A DNA stretch of 64,000 bases from Pterobdella sp. o SKG-2022 (taxonomy: Eukaryota > Annelida > Clitellata > Hirudinida > Piscicolidae): NCBI GenBank assembly GCA_964035795.1, contig OZ038325.1, positions 9,608,875 to 9,672,874 on the forward strand. The letters are read 5' to 3'. The position numbers and the translations under genes were made by a program. Below, piece by piece: positions 1-12,171 of this stretch (position 1 is its first letter; every line of letters starts with the position of its first letter). A model generated the notes under the pieces. It was given only the letters and a program-made list of their open reading frames with translations. It did no database searches and was not told the DNA's origin.

Positions 1-744
1 CTTTATCACCTGTCGACCAATCAAGTCCAACGTCAACAAATTAAAAAATTTAATCAATATAGCTTATAGAAAACTGTACTTAAATTATAATATAATTGTA
101 TGAAATAGATCTCAAAACACAATTTTCAGTATAATGCCCCAATTTAAATCAAACCACAATGCCCACAAACTTGTTGCAGCTGGTACCGAAGTACCTCTTC
201 CGCAGGGATGTACTTTTTGGCTTGTATCACTTTAGAGTATCCGTGCCAAATGTCCACTCCTGGTCCTATGTGGGTTGGGAGTTGTTTTCAAGAAGAAAGT
301 TGGAGAGGTGGGTTGTGAAAAAAAAGGGTGAAGAAAGAGGGTGGAGAAAGGTTGGTGGTTAGAAGAAAGTTGTTAGTCATTATTAATATTCAAATAACTT
401 GAACTCACCAGTCATTTGAGTGGATGTGTCATGTGAGGTTTGTTGTTTGGCACTGGTACAGATGGCTGTTTGGGTGTCTCTGCTCCTCTTAAGGTGGGGA
501 GGTTTGTAGATCGATGGCTGTCTCTTTGTCGTCTGCACTCCACCATGTTTGAACAATATTCCTGTTCTAGTATTTATTAAAGTCAATTCTTGGATCTTTA
601 TTTTTTTTTTTTTTTCGCTTCAGCTGTGTTTTCTTTTTCCTTATTTGTTATTTCTACGTTATTAGTTTGTTGAGAAAATAGTTCGTCTGTTTGGTTATTT
701 TTGGTTGTAAAAGTGTCTTTTTCTGAAACGAAGGCAGAAGACAT
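1..744 (-). CDS. Unrecognised gene, first two exons, continues off the left edge
   Basis: Two exons can be joined on the minus strand: 744-409, ending in a consensus GTGAGT donor, and 265-171, preceded by a long pyrimidine tract and CATAG. A third acceptor (CGACAG) lies at about position 10, so the gene probably continues outside the window. The start is the ATG at 744-742. The first exon encodes a Lys/Glu-rich start, then a stretch containing IYKPPHLKR; the second begins with GPGVDIWHGYSK. I do not recognise the family. The frame from the ATG reaches TAA directly after a run of 15 A (601-615, minus sense), while the downstream frame that splices well needs one more A. Either the run length is wrong in the assembly or the true start lies elsewhere. 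Confidence 0.45.
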
Positions 745-999
745 TACGAAAGCACCTTTAGAGTTTATGCGTTTCTATGGATATCCATTTGCCATAAAAC
801 TATTCTAGAAAAAGTTTAAATTTATTTTTGTGTTTTTTCAAAAATTATAAATATTTAAGTTTCACCAAAACTGGATTTCACTTTTAAAATTGAAAAACTT
901 CATTCGTCCTTTAACTTACTTTATCGGTTTTTGATTTTACCGGATCAACATAAATATTTAAACTTGTCTGGGAAGTAATATAAAAATAAATAAATAAAA
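745..999. promoter_or_regulatory. Shared promoter space of two divergent genes
   Basis: The start codons at 744 (minus) and 1000 (plus) point away from each other, with 255 bp between them. Both promoters and 5'UTRs must lie here or overlap the genes. No TATA box or other motif is clear; the stretch is AT-rich. That it is bidirectional is inferred from layout only. Confidence 0.4.
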
Positions 1000-1890
1000 A
1001 TGACTTCAAATAAACTTTATTCATGTTATTTGCCCGTTTTGGGTGCTTCAAGTTACTGCCTCTTCTCCACCAATGTTTTGTGTCCGGCAACCTTCAAATC
1101 GTGAGTCAATTATCATTAAATCATATGCAAATTGAATTTATTCAAATTATTTTTATTTTTTAAAATATTAATATACATTTAATCTCAAAGATAAATCTTG
1201 CATGCTTCGATCTTATGTTCTTCCATTAGTTCAATGTATTTTCTCAATACTAAATTGTGCATAACTGAAACTCATTAAAAACATAATGTTGTGACCAAAT
1301 TTCACCGAAGATTGTTTGGCTCAGCTGACATTGCAGTGTCTAATGCTCTTTGGTTCAACAGCCATCTCGGAATTGGGTTCTACCTCTACACCAGCAGGCA
1401 CCTCAAGAACGAATGTTGGAGCAGTTGTGTTTTGTTGAATTCATAATTATAATGTATCAAAAGTATTTTTGCTCATCTTAAATTGTTTTTATCAAACAGT
1501 GAAAACATTTAGATAAAATGAAATGAAAATCTGAGATAATTTGGGGTTTAAAAGGTATATGGAGGAAGATAGGCTTCAGTGTGTTTGGAGCTATGATGTT
1601 CAACTTTGGCAGTGTCCTGCTTCTGTCCATTGTCAAGAGAGTCATGCCAGAAGATGATTTGATGCGTATTATGGCTGGTCAGTGCTTTCATATACATTTC
1701 TTGTGTATCTATCTCTTGTGTTCATTCCTTCTATTTTTCATGTATTCATATTCTATACTATATAGCCTAAACACTTTTGAAGTTCATGCCACTACAATCT
1801 CAACAAATAGGAGTAGCACTGTCAGGTAGTCTGTTATGTGTGGGTAGGGAGTATGTGCTGAAGGTTGACAAAGATGTCAATATTGATTAA
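1000..1890 (+). CDS. Small multi-pass membrane protein, about 135 aa, family not recognised
   Basis: Four exons join in phase: 1000-1100, 1311-1414, 1555-1677 and 1811-1890. The protein starts at the ATG at 1000 and ends at TAA 1888-1890; AATAAA follows at 1922-1927. Hydrophobic segments include YLPVLGASSYCLF, LGIGFYLYTS, GFSVFGAMMFNFGSVLLL and IMAGVALSGSLLC, suggesting about four membrane spans with a short charged tail. The exon 2 donor (GTTGGA) is weak, so that junction is the least certain. Good phase continuity over four exons and a stop followed closely by a poly(A) signal support a real gene. I cannot name the family. It is head-to-head with the leftmost gene and tail-to-tail with VPS35L. 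Confidence 0.6.
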
Positions 1891-2077
1891 CTTTTACACA
1901 TTGGATTTTATTTTTAATGACAATAAAATATTGAAATGTTCATCTGCTGGTGCAACGATAATTTTGAAGGTAGAAAAGTGGTCTGGTCAAGAAATTTATC
2001 AATATGAAAAAATATGATTGGTTGACAGATGATTTTGAAACAAATTATTGAATATAAATAAATGATAGTGGGAGGGA

Positions 2078-5000
2078 TCAAGAGCGAAGAATGTTGATGA
2101 CATTCTGATAGAAAGGGTCTGTGATGCACAGGTGCTCTAAATACTCACATAAGGCTAGTGGTTTTGTGTCTTTTAGGGTCGTCATTTTGTTCAAAAGAAA
2201 CTTGAATACGTCAGAATCGTATTTGAAATGTCCAATAATTTGATTGAATAGAACAGGCACGCAAATCGCTTGTTTAATGGCAGGAAGTTCAGAAACGCAG
2301 TCAAAAAACTGCTGCGCAACCTCGCTGTACATCTTATGAACTTCCTTGAGGAACTTGGGGTCAGCGCCATACAAGGAATCATTAGAGACCACTCTGGTTG
2401 CGTGGTAGGGGTAGAAGGACTGAGATGAGGTGCATAAGACTATCAAGAAGTTCAAGAGCACCATCACACGTGTGTCTCTGGTGTCATCCCAGTGATATGA
2501 GGTGATGGTGCGGTGGAGGTGCTTGAAGTGGGAAAGAGGAGGAAGGTGAGGAGGGTCTGGTTGTATGATGAGGTGGCTCAGGAGGTGTTTGATCACTTGC
2601 AAAGTGGATGACTCCGTGTGGTGAGGCTTGCCATTTACGTGAAGGTATCTGGAGGGTGTGATGCTGTTGCTTAAAATGCTTATAATGTATGTTCAAGCAA
2701 AAAATAGTGGATAGCTATGAACCTGGGAATGAAGGAGATGGTGTGAATGGCGAACTCGATGAAGTCTGAAGACTGAGAGAGACAGCCAGACAAGAGGGCA
2801 CATGAGGCTGAAGAGAGGCAGAGAGAGATCTTGTGGTAAGGACTGTTGAGGGAAGGAATGCTGATGAAGGTGAAGGCATTGCAGGATCTGTAGAAGGCAG
2901 CGTCCCTAGGCGACATCTGGTGAGCGTAATGTGAGTTGCTGATGATGCCGGTAATGATGATGACAATGACTCACCATCTGCAGCTGGTTGACTTTGTGAA
3001 CGAGGAAAGACATGACAGCATCCAGGTTGCACAAGGAACCCCTGCACTCGACGTAGAAGGCCAGCTGTGATTCAGCTGATGACGTCTGTACCAGCTGTAT
3101 CAGCTGTATTAGCAGTGCTGCTGTCGCCCTCACCTATGAGAGATCGTGGTGCTTGCTGTTATTTTGCCTACATTGAAAAAAAAATTATAAAAATAGCTCA
3201 AACTTCATCGTCCAATGAGACGGGCGTAATTAAATCATGGAGACATTTAGCCAATGATAGTGCAGTATGTATCAAAACTGGGTCAGTTATTTTTTGAATT
3301 CCATCATTGCTCTTTTGTTCCACCAGCATCTTGATTACTTTTCGACTGAGATCAGCCTGTTAAATATAAATGATCTCATATTTAACGCTGTACTATTATA
3401 ATCTCTAACTGGGATTCGAACCTTGGACGCTAGGCTGACGAGAGAGAGGTAGTTATTGAAGTGGTTCGACGTCATTATCTCCTCCATAGTGGTCTTCCTA
3501 CACTGCAACAAGCACAATACAACTGTGCTCAAATGATCTGAGTGTGTGATAAAAAAAGGATTTATTTAAAACTTGCAGTCATACCAAACAACCATTAATC
3601 GACAAACCATCCACAAAAATTCCTACCCCCAGCAATGGTCACCAACCTTGATTACATTCTTCCTCTCTTCCCACTTTTGAGCAGACTTCCTTCAACACAA
3701 CCAACACCTCCTTGCGTCCAAAATGATTGGCTACAAATGGCGCCCAGACAACAACTCCAGACATATAGTCTGCAGTATTGGGACAAGTTTGTAGACACTC
3801 CCAAACGTCTGTGAGAATTTGTCTGGTGTATTCACTGCTGACGTTGTCTTTTCTTTGTAGAGCTGATCCCAGCTTGCATAGGAGGTCGTGACTATAGTTG
3901 TGGTGTTGTGTGTGACAAATAAAATAAAAAATTATTTTTCAAAAAAAAACCAACCTGCCCCAACACAGACCATGTAACCCAGCCATCAGTTTGATATCTT
4001 TTAGCAACTCCATCACTATCTCACTCGCGAAACTGCCCGGTGATTGGTCGACAAAAGAACCAATCAGGAGCGATTTAATAGTGTCATCTTCGTTTTTGAT
4101 GCACATTGAAAATAACTCTTGGAGGGAATTATGTTCATTACCCTCCATTTGATTGGTTTTGATATAACATTTGAAGAGCCAATCAAAAGCAGGAGAAAAT
4201 AGTCTCAAATACGATTGGTCGGCATGTAGAGATATCTTACGATGATTAGTCAAAGTAAAAATTGAATCCTGAATAGCGAGTGCAATGACGGATGAGGGCT
4301 TGGGGGGAATGGAGAGGGGAAAGGTGAAAGGGTCAGATTGGGGCAGATTCAATGACGATGATGATGACGTGGCATCGGGAGTGTGATGAGAAGAAGTTGA
4401 AGAGGAAGAAGAATCCATGATGATCTTGATGATGAAGCACCTGAGGTAACAAGCCACCATGACGTCAGAGACTCCCCTGCATGACGTCATCAGCCTGTTC
4501 CACGTCATCTTGTGCGAGTTGGAGGAAAGGAGAAGCTGGCAGGGTGAGATGGATGTTTCGAGGAAGAGTCGAGGGAGGAGCTCTCTGATGGATGCCACCT
4601 TGTACAACCAGTTCCTACAGGTCTCCTTCGCCTGTTCCGAAGTCTGTAGGGTAGAAAGAGGTGGAAGGTGAGTAGGAATGAGCAAAGTGGGTGTGAAAAT
4701 TAAAAATTGAAGCAATGAAAATTACGAATCGAATTTTGAAGATCCTATTGAGTTTTTATCTGAGAGCAAAAGTTGGAACAGCGGCAAATACCGTGTTGGG
4801 GGACAAGTCAGAGAGACTGATGTTGTCAATGTCTTGAGGAGCATTTGAGAAAAAAGAGGACGACGAAGATGATGAAGGCATTGACTTGTTAATGAGTCTA
4901 TGCATCACCAAAGAACTGAAGAGGCATAGAATATCGACGATGATGACGAACTTGCTGGGGTAGAAAGCAGGAGTTGAGGTGTCAGACAGCAATTTGCAAC

Positions 5001-5994
5001 ACTGTTATGAAGCATTTCAAAGGATAGTGATCAAAAACTCGATAACACTATTCATATGGAGCATGCAATCATAAACCCCATTAAACCATTCAAGCACCAA
5101 CCACTCACCTGTATAGCCACTTTAAGAGTCTTTACCCTCTGATTTTCTTTCCAGGCCTGCATCATAGATCCCCTCAAACCTCGCATATGTTCCATATACT
5201 CCTTCTGACTCAAACTGCGTTGAGTCTTCACCACTCCCTCCTCCAATGCATCTAGTTGTTTCAGTTGGTCTCGCACCTTTTTGAAGGTTGGAGTGGGTGG
5301 TTTGTGTGTGTTGAAGATGAGTCATAGCTGTTTTATATGCTTGAATGTAGAAGAGTGTGTTTTAGAAATGTTTTTTAGGTTGTGTTCCATTATGTGTAAT
5401 AGTTAAAGAGTGTCCAAGATGTCTGAATCAATTGTCACCTTTTCGGTCACTGTAGGTTCTCCCTCGATCTCCAGGTTGACTTTTTGATTGGTGGTGAATA
5501 TGTTGAGTATGTCATTTTTCCATTTGTTCCATGAGTCATCTTGAAGTTTAATGGTTGAAATAGTGAAGTTGACTTAAAAAAAGCTTATTGACATCTTGAT
5601 ATCCAAGTAATTATGTTGAAAATTTTACTTGGAGTTCAGCATAATGAAAAAGAAATAATTTTGAAGTAGTCAAAATTGAATGGAACAATGAGCTGTTATT
5701 ACCTTTGAGTGCAGTTTTCTCCTTGTAGTTGAGTTCACTGACCTGAACAGATTGTTGGAACATGGAAAGAGGGTCTTCGAGGGAAATCAAAGTGGTGAGT
5801 GATGATGTTTTGGAAGATGTCTTAGTGGATGGTGTGTTGATGAAATCATTACTAGGCATCAAAGGGTTGTCTATTACAGAAGGGTGCTTAACTATTGTGG
5901 TATGAGGAATTAAAGGATGTTTAATTATTTCAACAAAATTAAGCTTTTGTGAACTTTGCTTTTCTATTTCATAGTCTCTTGTGCGGAAATTCAT
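2078..5994 (-). CDS. VPS35L: VPS35L, retriever complex subunit
   Basis: VPS35L (C16orf62) is the VPS35-like scaffold of the retriever complex, which works with the COMMD/CCDC22/CCDC93 complex to recycle cargo from endosomes. Eleven exons join in phase: 5994-5703, 5572-5439, 5276-5109, 5001-4792, 4643-3955, 3891-3647, 3522-3422, 3356-3204, 3133-2975, 2916-2723 and 2648-2078. They encode 971 aa; the human protein is 963. Recognisable conserved blocks, in order, are EDPLSMF, LSDTS..FYPSKFVIIVDIL, KETCRNWLYKVASIRELLPR, TDPVLIHTALSLAKCLHD, QLAFYVECRGSLCNLD and VSNDSLYGADPKFL. The 689-bp fifth exon carries a Ser/Asp/Pro-rich insertion not present in the human protein. The C-terminus stops somewhat earlier than in human. 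It is tail-to-tail with the upstream small membrane protein gene and head-to-head with TSR2. Confidence 0.95.
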
Positions 5995-6321
5995 TTTTTT
6001 GCTTTATTTTAATGCTGGACAACGATATTTTTAATTTGATCATTGAACTATTCGTTAAAATATTATTAGAGAATTCTATGAAATTCATACAGTAATCAAC
6101 ATTTAAATTTACGCCCCATCTAAACTAAAGTTGAATTTAAGATTCTTACAAGCTGTGATAAAAATAAATTCAAAATAAAATTTTTGACCTTTTTGCCAAA
6201 CACGAGATTAAAAAAAATTATTTTAATATATTTTCTACAAGTATTATGGGCGTTAATATAGCTTCAGTATCATGTTTTCTTCATTTTAAAGCTTTGTTAA
6301 ATAACGAATTAAAAAACTAAA
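5995..6321. promoter_or_regulatory. Shared promoter space of VPS35L and TSR2
   Basis: The two start codons are 327 bp apart and diverge. The stretch is AT-rich without a clear core-promoter motif. Bidirectional use is inferred from layout. Confidence 0.4.
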
Positions 6322-7439
6322 ATGATTGACACTACAAGTTTTTTGAGTTGCACAACAGCAATCTTCAACAATTGGACTTCCTTCCAGGTCTTTCCACAGC
6401 CACTTCACAATGTTATCATCTCATTCAGCCATCAAATGAACCACTCATTAAACAAATCACCACAGATCGGGGTATCAAATGGGTGTGCAGGAAGCCAAAC
6501 AAATGAAAAGATGAGATTACTGCCTCAAACAATCACCCAATGGATTATCAATAATGGTAAATGGAGGGAAGGAAGGTTGTTTGAGGAAGTCATGGTGTTA
6601 CATTTTTATTTAGTGTAATTTAAAATGATGAATAAGCAAATCCCATACAAGGCTAGATGATACTTTGAAGTGTGATGATGAAGTGTGGGAAGCTAGTTTT
6701 ATTTCATAAATGATGAATAAGCAAATCCCATACAAGGCTAGATGATACTCTGAAGTGTGATGATACTCTGAAGTGTGATGATGAAGTGTGGGAAGCTAGT
6801 TTTGTTTCATAAATGATGAATAATAAAAAAGCATAATGAATATAATAATGTTCAGAGGGTGTGGGTTGTTATGAATTGGAGGGGGTGATAGATTCCATCA
6901 TGTATGAAGACTTTCATCTCTGTATTGAGGATGACTCCATCAGACCCGTATGTTACATTTCTTATTATTTTTATAAATTGTGTTTTTGTTCATTTTCAAG
7001 CAGTTCATTTAATGTACTTCATATGAAAAATTCTTAAAATTAATGTAACCTTACTTTTCAAAATATCACAGACATGTGAGCAGATCTTGGACAGTTTGAA
7101 CTTGTGCAGGAGTGGCAGGAGCAGTGAAGCGCTACATAAATATCAAATCAACCCTAACATTCACCGAAACATGCCTTCTATCCAGTACCAAGATGATTCT
7201 GATGATGAAGAGAAGGAGGAGGAGGAGGATAATGAGGTATATATAGTTAAATGATGATTTTTATGTATTAATAACGATGATATCATTCAGCTGTTATTAT
7301 TGTTGATAGTAAGTAATATTATGTTGATGCTGAATGTTGTTGACAGGCAATGGATACTACAGAAAGCTGTCACAAGCCGAGAAATGAAGTGGATGAAGAG
7401 GGGTGGACAACTGTGAAAACTGGAAAAAAGAAAAAATAA
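6322..7439 (+). CDS. TSR2: TSR2, pre-rRNA processing protein / eS26 escort
   Basis: TSR2 binds newly made ribosomal protein eS26 and acts in 20S pre-rRNA processing. Five exons join in phase: 6322-6387, 6466-6556, 6892-6947, 7072-7236 and 7347-7439, giving 156 aa. Splicing exon 1 to exon 2 gives NWTSFQIGVSNGCAGSQ, matching the family pattern W-x(3)-Q-x-A/G-V-x-NG-x(2)-G. Exon 3 contains the acidic EDDSIRP block. The fourth exon ends in a Glu/Asp-rich tract, and the last exon ends with DEEGWTTVKTGKKKK, the typical 'DGWT-V-basic' tail of the family. AATAAA follows at 7507-7512. The first intron could be read through in frame, but skipping it restores the family pattern. Confidence 0.87.
6623..6825 (+). 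repeat. Tandem duplication, unit about 86 bp, in a TSR2 intron
   Basis: A segment beginning aaatgatgaataagcaaatc at 6623 is repeated from about 6709. The second copy carries an extra internal duplication of about 17 bp (gatactctgaagtgt), and a third partial copy starts near 6811. It lies in the second TSR2 intron and has no coding signal. Confidence 0.85.
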
Positions 7440-7643
7440 CTGTTTTTCAAATTTTTTCATCTTTGTGAATACTAATATCTTTATTGTTTTTAGTTATTTT
7501 TATTGTAATAAAATTTCTTGTTTCACTTTTACATATTTTAAGTGAGGTGTCTTACAAGAAGTAAAATGTAAAATGGGTTTTTTAGATAAAGAATTTTATT
7601 TTTTATAATAGTTTACGAATAAAATTCTAAATTTTAATTAGTA

Positions 7644-9922
7644 ATGAAAAGTGAAAACGAAGCTTTAAAGGATAAAGCCAAGAAGAATCTTGGTGGCGCA
7701 CAAAAATACCTCAACTTATATGAAAACGATCAATCAAATCAAAATTCGAGTAATTATCAAAAATTGTCAGTAGCAGAGATAAGGAAAAAATTTGAAACTC
7801 TTCCGTTAAAACCGCCACAAAAAACTGAAGTAAAAAAATCTACTCGTAATACTGTGAGTTTGAAGATTAAAATGATTATACTCATAGCAAACTGTTACTG
7901 TATTGTTTATGACGTTTCAATCATATTCAACTGAATCACTAACAAATCAAAAAATTAGGTCAAAATCACCAATGAAGGAGTTAATTGTCTCCATGAAGAC
8001 ACAAATGATAATGTAGATAAGGATAAAGATGAGGATGTTTTGAGCATATCTAATGATGACGAGTCTCTGTACTCCATCTCTCTCAGACCAAAGCACAACA
8101 AACTGGTATTCATTTCATCCATCAAGATTGAGGATTTGTTGTTATCAAATTATTCATGTTGATATCAAAATGTTACAGGAGAAACTGAAGAATGTGTTGA
8201 TGGAGGTGGTAGAGAGTGAGCAAACATATGTTAAGAGACTCAATTTGTTTTGCAATGTGAGGCAGTATTTCATTCATCAAAACAGCCTCCTATTTCTCTA
8301 TCTACCAATACATACACATACCCACACCACTCTCTTCACCACCAACCATCCTTCCACCTCTACACAGACCTTCAAGGGAAAGGTGGCCATGTTAAACAGC
8401 ATGAAATACACAATCCACTGGGAAGATATGGACATCCTTTTTGACCACCTCAGTCAGGTTCACAAACTTCACAAAGATCAAGTGCTTCCCTCCTTCAAAC
8501 TCTGTCTTACCTCCTTCCAACATCAGTCTGTCACACCATACTAAAATATTTTCTTTTGCTTTTGAGTTTCTAGTTTTGATGTTTTTATTTGTTTTTAGTT
8601 TGTATTTTTGATGTATTTTTTTCAATTTTGGCATCTTCATTCCAGAATACAGAAAATGAAAGGGATTAGTGAAGAAGAGACCCAGGTGAGTCTAGACTAC
8701 TTGCATCATCACAACAAAATATCTCCATTCAACACTCATCATAACCAGACGAATGTTGAAGAAGTCTACTTAGGCAAATCATTGATATCGTTGTCATGCA
8801 AGTTCAGTACATACAACACCTATGCACACAACTACACATCCACACAACGTCTGTTTGCGAGCCAGATGAGGAAAGTCCCTCAGTTTGCATCTCTGGTTCA
8901 ACAGTTCCAGGTTCATTTAATTTCCTCATTTTATTCTACTATATTTATAATGCCATTTTCTTCCTCCTCCTCCTCCTCCTCCTCCTCCTCCTCCTCCTCC
9001 TCCTCCTCCTCCTCCTCCTCCTCCTCCTCCTCCTCCTCCTCCTCCTCCTCCTCCTCCTCCTCCTCCTCCTCCTCCTCCTCCTCCTCCTCCTCCTCCTCCT
9101 TCTCCTTCTCCTTCTCCTTCTCCTTCTCCTTCTCCCCCTTTTCCTCCTTTTCCTTTTCACAGGACTCAGCAGAATGTGATGGTTTGAAGTTGTCATACTA
9201 CTACATTGAACCCATCCAAAGACTCCCCAGATATGAACTGCTTCTCAAAGGTTCCAATGCTATTATTATTATTATTGTTGTTGTCGTTTTCATTATTATT
9301 ATTATTATTTGTTGTTTAAAATTGTTTTGAGATTAACATAGCATTGTAAAATATAAGCATTACCATCATCAGAATATATCTCATGTCTGGAAGAGGATTC
9401 AGTGGATGTTGAGGGAGCCAAAAGTTGGTCTTTGCGGATATTAAAGATAACAATAAGAATAAAAATGATAATTTTATTCTTATAATTTAATAAAAATTTG
9501 CGATAAATACTCAAATATTTACCATAACATGAAAATTTATTAATATTTATTATGATATTTTTTATTAATATTTATTATGATATTGTTTTGGGCGGATGTT
9601 CCAAAGCACTCAGTCATTTTGTAATACAACCCATGTGTGTGCATTCAATGGTTTGTTTCTCATAAGTAAAATGTTCGAAAACAATCTCAAGAGGCCCTCG
9701 AAATGGTGAAGGACGTTAATAGACTGTCCAATGAGAAAATCCGAGAAATGGTTAATTGCTTTTGAGTTTATTGTCTTGACTCATTGTTGTTCACAATATT
9801 CCTCAATTAATTGATTTTTTTAGTGGATCTTTTTATCATTCTCACCAGCAAAACCTGCAGAAGTTGAAGGATATTGAGAGTTCCATGAGGTCGTTTTCAA
9901 TGATTCGCTATTAACTAAATCA

Positions 9923-9981
<59 letters not shown>

Positions 9982-10875
9982 GACAGCATAGACCTACATT
10001 CTGAGGCAGGGAGATGGTTTATTTTTGAGGAGATTGTTGACTGCATCTTTGAGAAGGGCAGGAAGGATGAAAGGAGATTCATTCTGGTTCCTAGCATTCT
10101 TTTGAAATTGTTTAATTATTTTTATTGTTTTGCTCTCATTTTATTATTCATATTCTTAACAATGACATCATTTGGTCCTTCATATTGCCACCATCATCAC
10201 CGCACCCACGTGACCAGCTCTCAGACATATTGCTGGTATGCAAAGTGTTTCCGTTTGCTCCAACCTCAGTCATCTCTGACAAGTTTAATGTCGCCTCCAT
10301 CACCGGGGTGTGTGTGTTTCTCTGTTTTTGTGTTTTTATTTTTGTGTTTCCACCCCCTTTGTTTTCAACCATCCCCCACCTTTCCACCCCCTTTGTTTTC
10401 AACCATCCCCCACCTTTCCACCCCCTTTGTTTTCAACCATCCCCCACCTTTCCACCCCCTTTGTTTTTAACCATCCCCCACCTTTCCACCCCCTTTGTTT
10501 TCAACCATCCCCCACCTTTCCACCCCCTTTGTTTTCAACAATCCCCCACCTTTCCACCCCCTTTGTTTTCAACCATCCCCCACCTTTCCACCCCCTTTGT
10601 TTTCAACCATCCCCCACCTTTCCACCCCCTTTGTTTTCAACCATCCCCCACCTTTCCACCCCCTTTGTTTTCAACCATCCCCCACCTTTCCACTCCCTTT
10701 GTTTTCAACCATCCCCCACCTTTCCACCCCCTTTGTTTTCAACCATCCCCCACCTTTCCTCCCCCTAGTACCACGAAGTGAAGGGCACTATTTACCTATT
10801 GTTCCTGCAAAAGGCCCTCATTTTCACTCCCCGCCATAAACAGACCCTCAAGATCTGGCAACAGGTGTGTGCTAT

Positions 10876-10911
<36 letters not shown>

Positions 10912-12171
10912 TTTCACCATGAATTAATTACAGAAATTGAGTTCTGCCATTTCTGCAAACGCCCCCCGCCTTTCACATTCGAAATCCGTATGCTTATAAT
11001 AATAATAAAAAGAATTAAAAAATAATGATGATATATTTTATTTTTATTATGCTTTCACTTTTTATTAATTTGTTCTCAAGATGGGCCTGGGAAAATCCCA
11101 ATATAGGAGAAGTCGTTGGCTAGATACCACCAACAACAACAATAATAATGATAATAATGGCGCTGATCACAACAATAAAAGAAATATCATCAAGTATAAC
11201 ACTTATAGTGCATCCACTCAAAAGAAATTAAAGGCCAACTTGCGTAATAACGATAATAATAGTAATAATATTGAAACACTCGATGATAATTACCACAATA
11301 CATATAGAGTTGAAGATGATTATGATAGTTTTAGTGACGTCGATGATGATGATGATGATGATGATGATGAGCATTATTGCTACAGAAATATTGAAGAATT
11401 CAAACGAAATTCAATCTACATTAAACAAGTCATTAAAAATATTAATAATGATGATGGTGGTGGTGATGATAATGATGATAGTCAACAGAAAGATGGTGAT
11501 GAAGATTATGAAAACATAGAAAATATAAACAACACCAATGTTAAAAGTGATCAAAAGAATAGCAACGTCAAAATGGCTGATAATGATGGCGTGAAGATGC
11601 GTAAATCGGAGCCGAGCATGATGGGCACCCTAGGAGATCATGCCCCCTTGATGCTCAACAGACAAAATGTCTGCTATTATCGCTTATTCATCTGTTCAAG
11701 TTGATTTTTGTATTATGACGTCATATATTTTTTTTTCATTGTTTTTCAATTATTTTTTTTCATTGTTTATCTTATTATTATTTTTTTTATTTTCCATTTA
11801 TTTTATCAATAATGTTTATCCTTGTACTGACACAGGTATCATCTTGCATGCAATGTGGTGAGGGCTTCAGCTTCTTCAGCAAGAAAAAGTCATGCTATGC
11901 TTGCGGAAAGGTTGATGCGCAATCATTATCATCACTTATCATCATCATCACTCACCATCATCATCATCATCATCACTTCTATCATTCTTCTCCTCCTCCT
12001 CCTGCTCTTTCTCTACAGGTAATATGCACAGAATGCAGCAGAAACAAGGAGTGTTTGAGGTACATGGGGCAGGAGATGAAGAGGGTGTGTGACGCATGTT
12101 ATGACATCATTCAACATGGTAGAGGCATGTTACCCAAAATTTTTAATGAGTTGCTTGATGGGGTAGGATGA
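7644..12171 (+). CDS. FGD-type RhoGEF (DH-PH-FYVE)
   Basis: FGD proteins are guanine nucleotide exchange factors, mostly for Cdc42. Seventeen exons join in phase to 735 aa: 7644-7853, 7959-8105, 8179-8256, 8368-8529, 8653-8685, 8749-8910, 9163-9250, 9358-9423, 9692-9750, 9849-9889, 9981-10086, 10218-10307, 10769-10864, 10934-10987, 11081-11668, 11836-11910 and 12019-12171. The DH domain shows EKLKNVLMEVVESEQTYVKRL and ends with the diagnostic YIEPIQRLPRYELLLK. A PH domain follows (KGTIYLLFLQKALIF). The 588-bp exon 15 adds an Asn/Asp-rich linker of nearly 200 residues. The C-terminal FYVE finger keeps eight cysteines (CMQC, CYAC, CTEC, CDAC) but reads FFSKKKSCYACG where the family has RRHHCRACG. 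The exon 4/5 junction is the least certain. The gene name within the FGD family is not resolved. Confidence 0.92.
8955..9105 (+). repeat. (TCC)n microsatellite in an FGD intron
   Basis: About fifty TCC units run without a break and then become TTC/CTTC-type. The array lies between the exons ending at 8910 and starting at 9163, so the long serine/leucine/arginine frames it produces are not coding. It sits on the upstream side of the acceptor and may extend the pyrimidine tract. Confidence 0.95.
9926..9980 (+). repeat. (CA)n microsatellite directly against an FGD acceptor
   Basis: The CA run ends in the ACACAG that serves as the acceptor of the exon starting at 9981. Confidence 0.9.
10347..10767 (+). 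repeat. 34-bp pyrimidine-rich minisatellite, about 12 copies, in an FGD intron
   Basis: The unit (34 bp; contains ccaccccctttgttttcaac and catcccccacctt) repeats with very few differences from about 10347 to 10767. The last unit runs into CCCCCTAG, the acceptor of the exon starting at 10769. Because 34 is not a multiple of three, every frame gives the same proline/phenylalanine-rich repeat; it is intronic, since the flanking PH-domain exons join cleanly without it. Confidence 0.95.

Noticed and set aside
3405..3430. tRNA B-box-like GGTTCGAATCCC on the minus strand
   Set aside because: It spans a VPS35L exon/intron junction, and no A box or tRNA fold is found at the right distance.
8945..9196. 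Long poly-Ser, poly-Leu or poly-Arg open frames
   Set aside because: They come from a (TCC)n array between two FGD exons that join cleanly without it.
10125..10839. Proline/phenylalanine repeat proteins in all plus frames
   Set aside because: A 34-bp minisatellite reads alike in every frame; the PH-domain exons splice across it.
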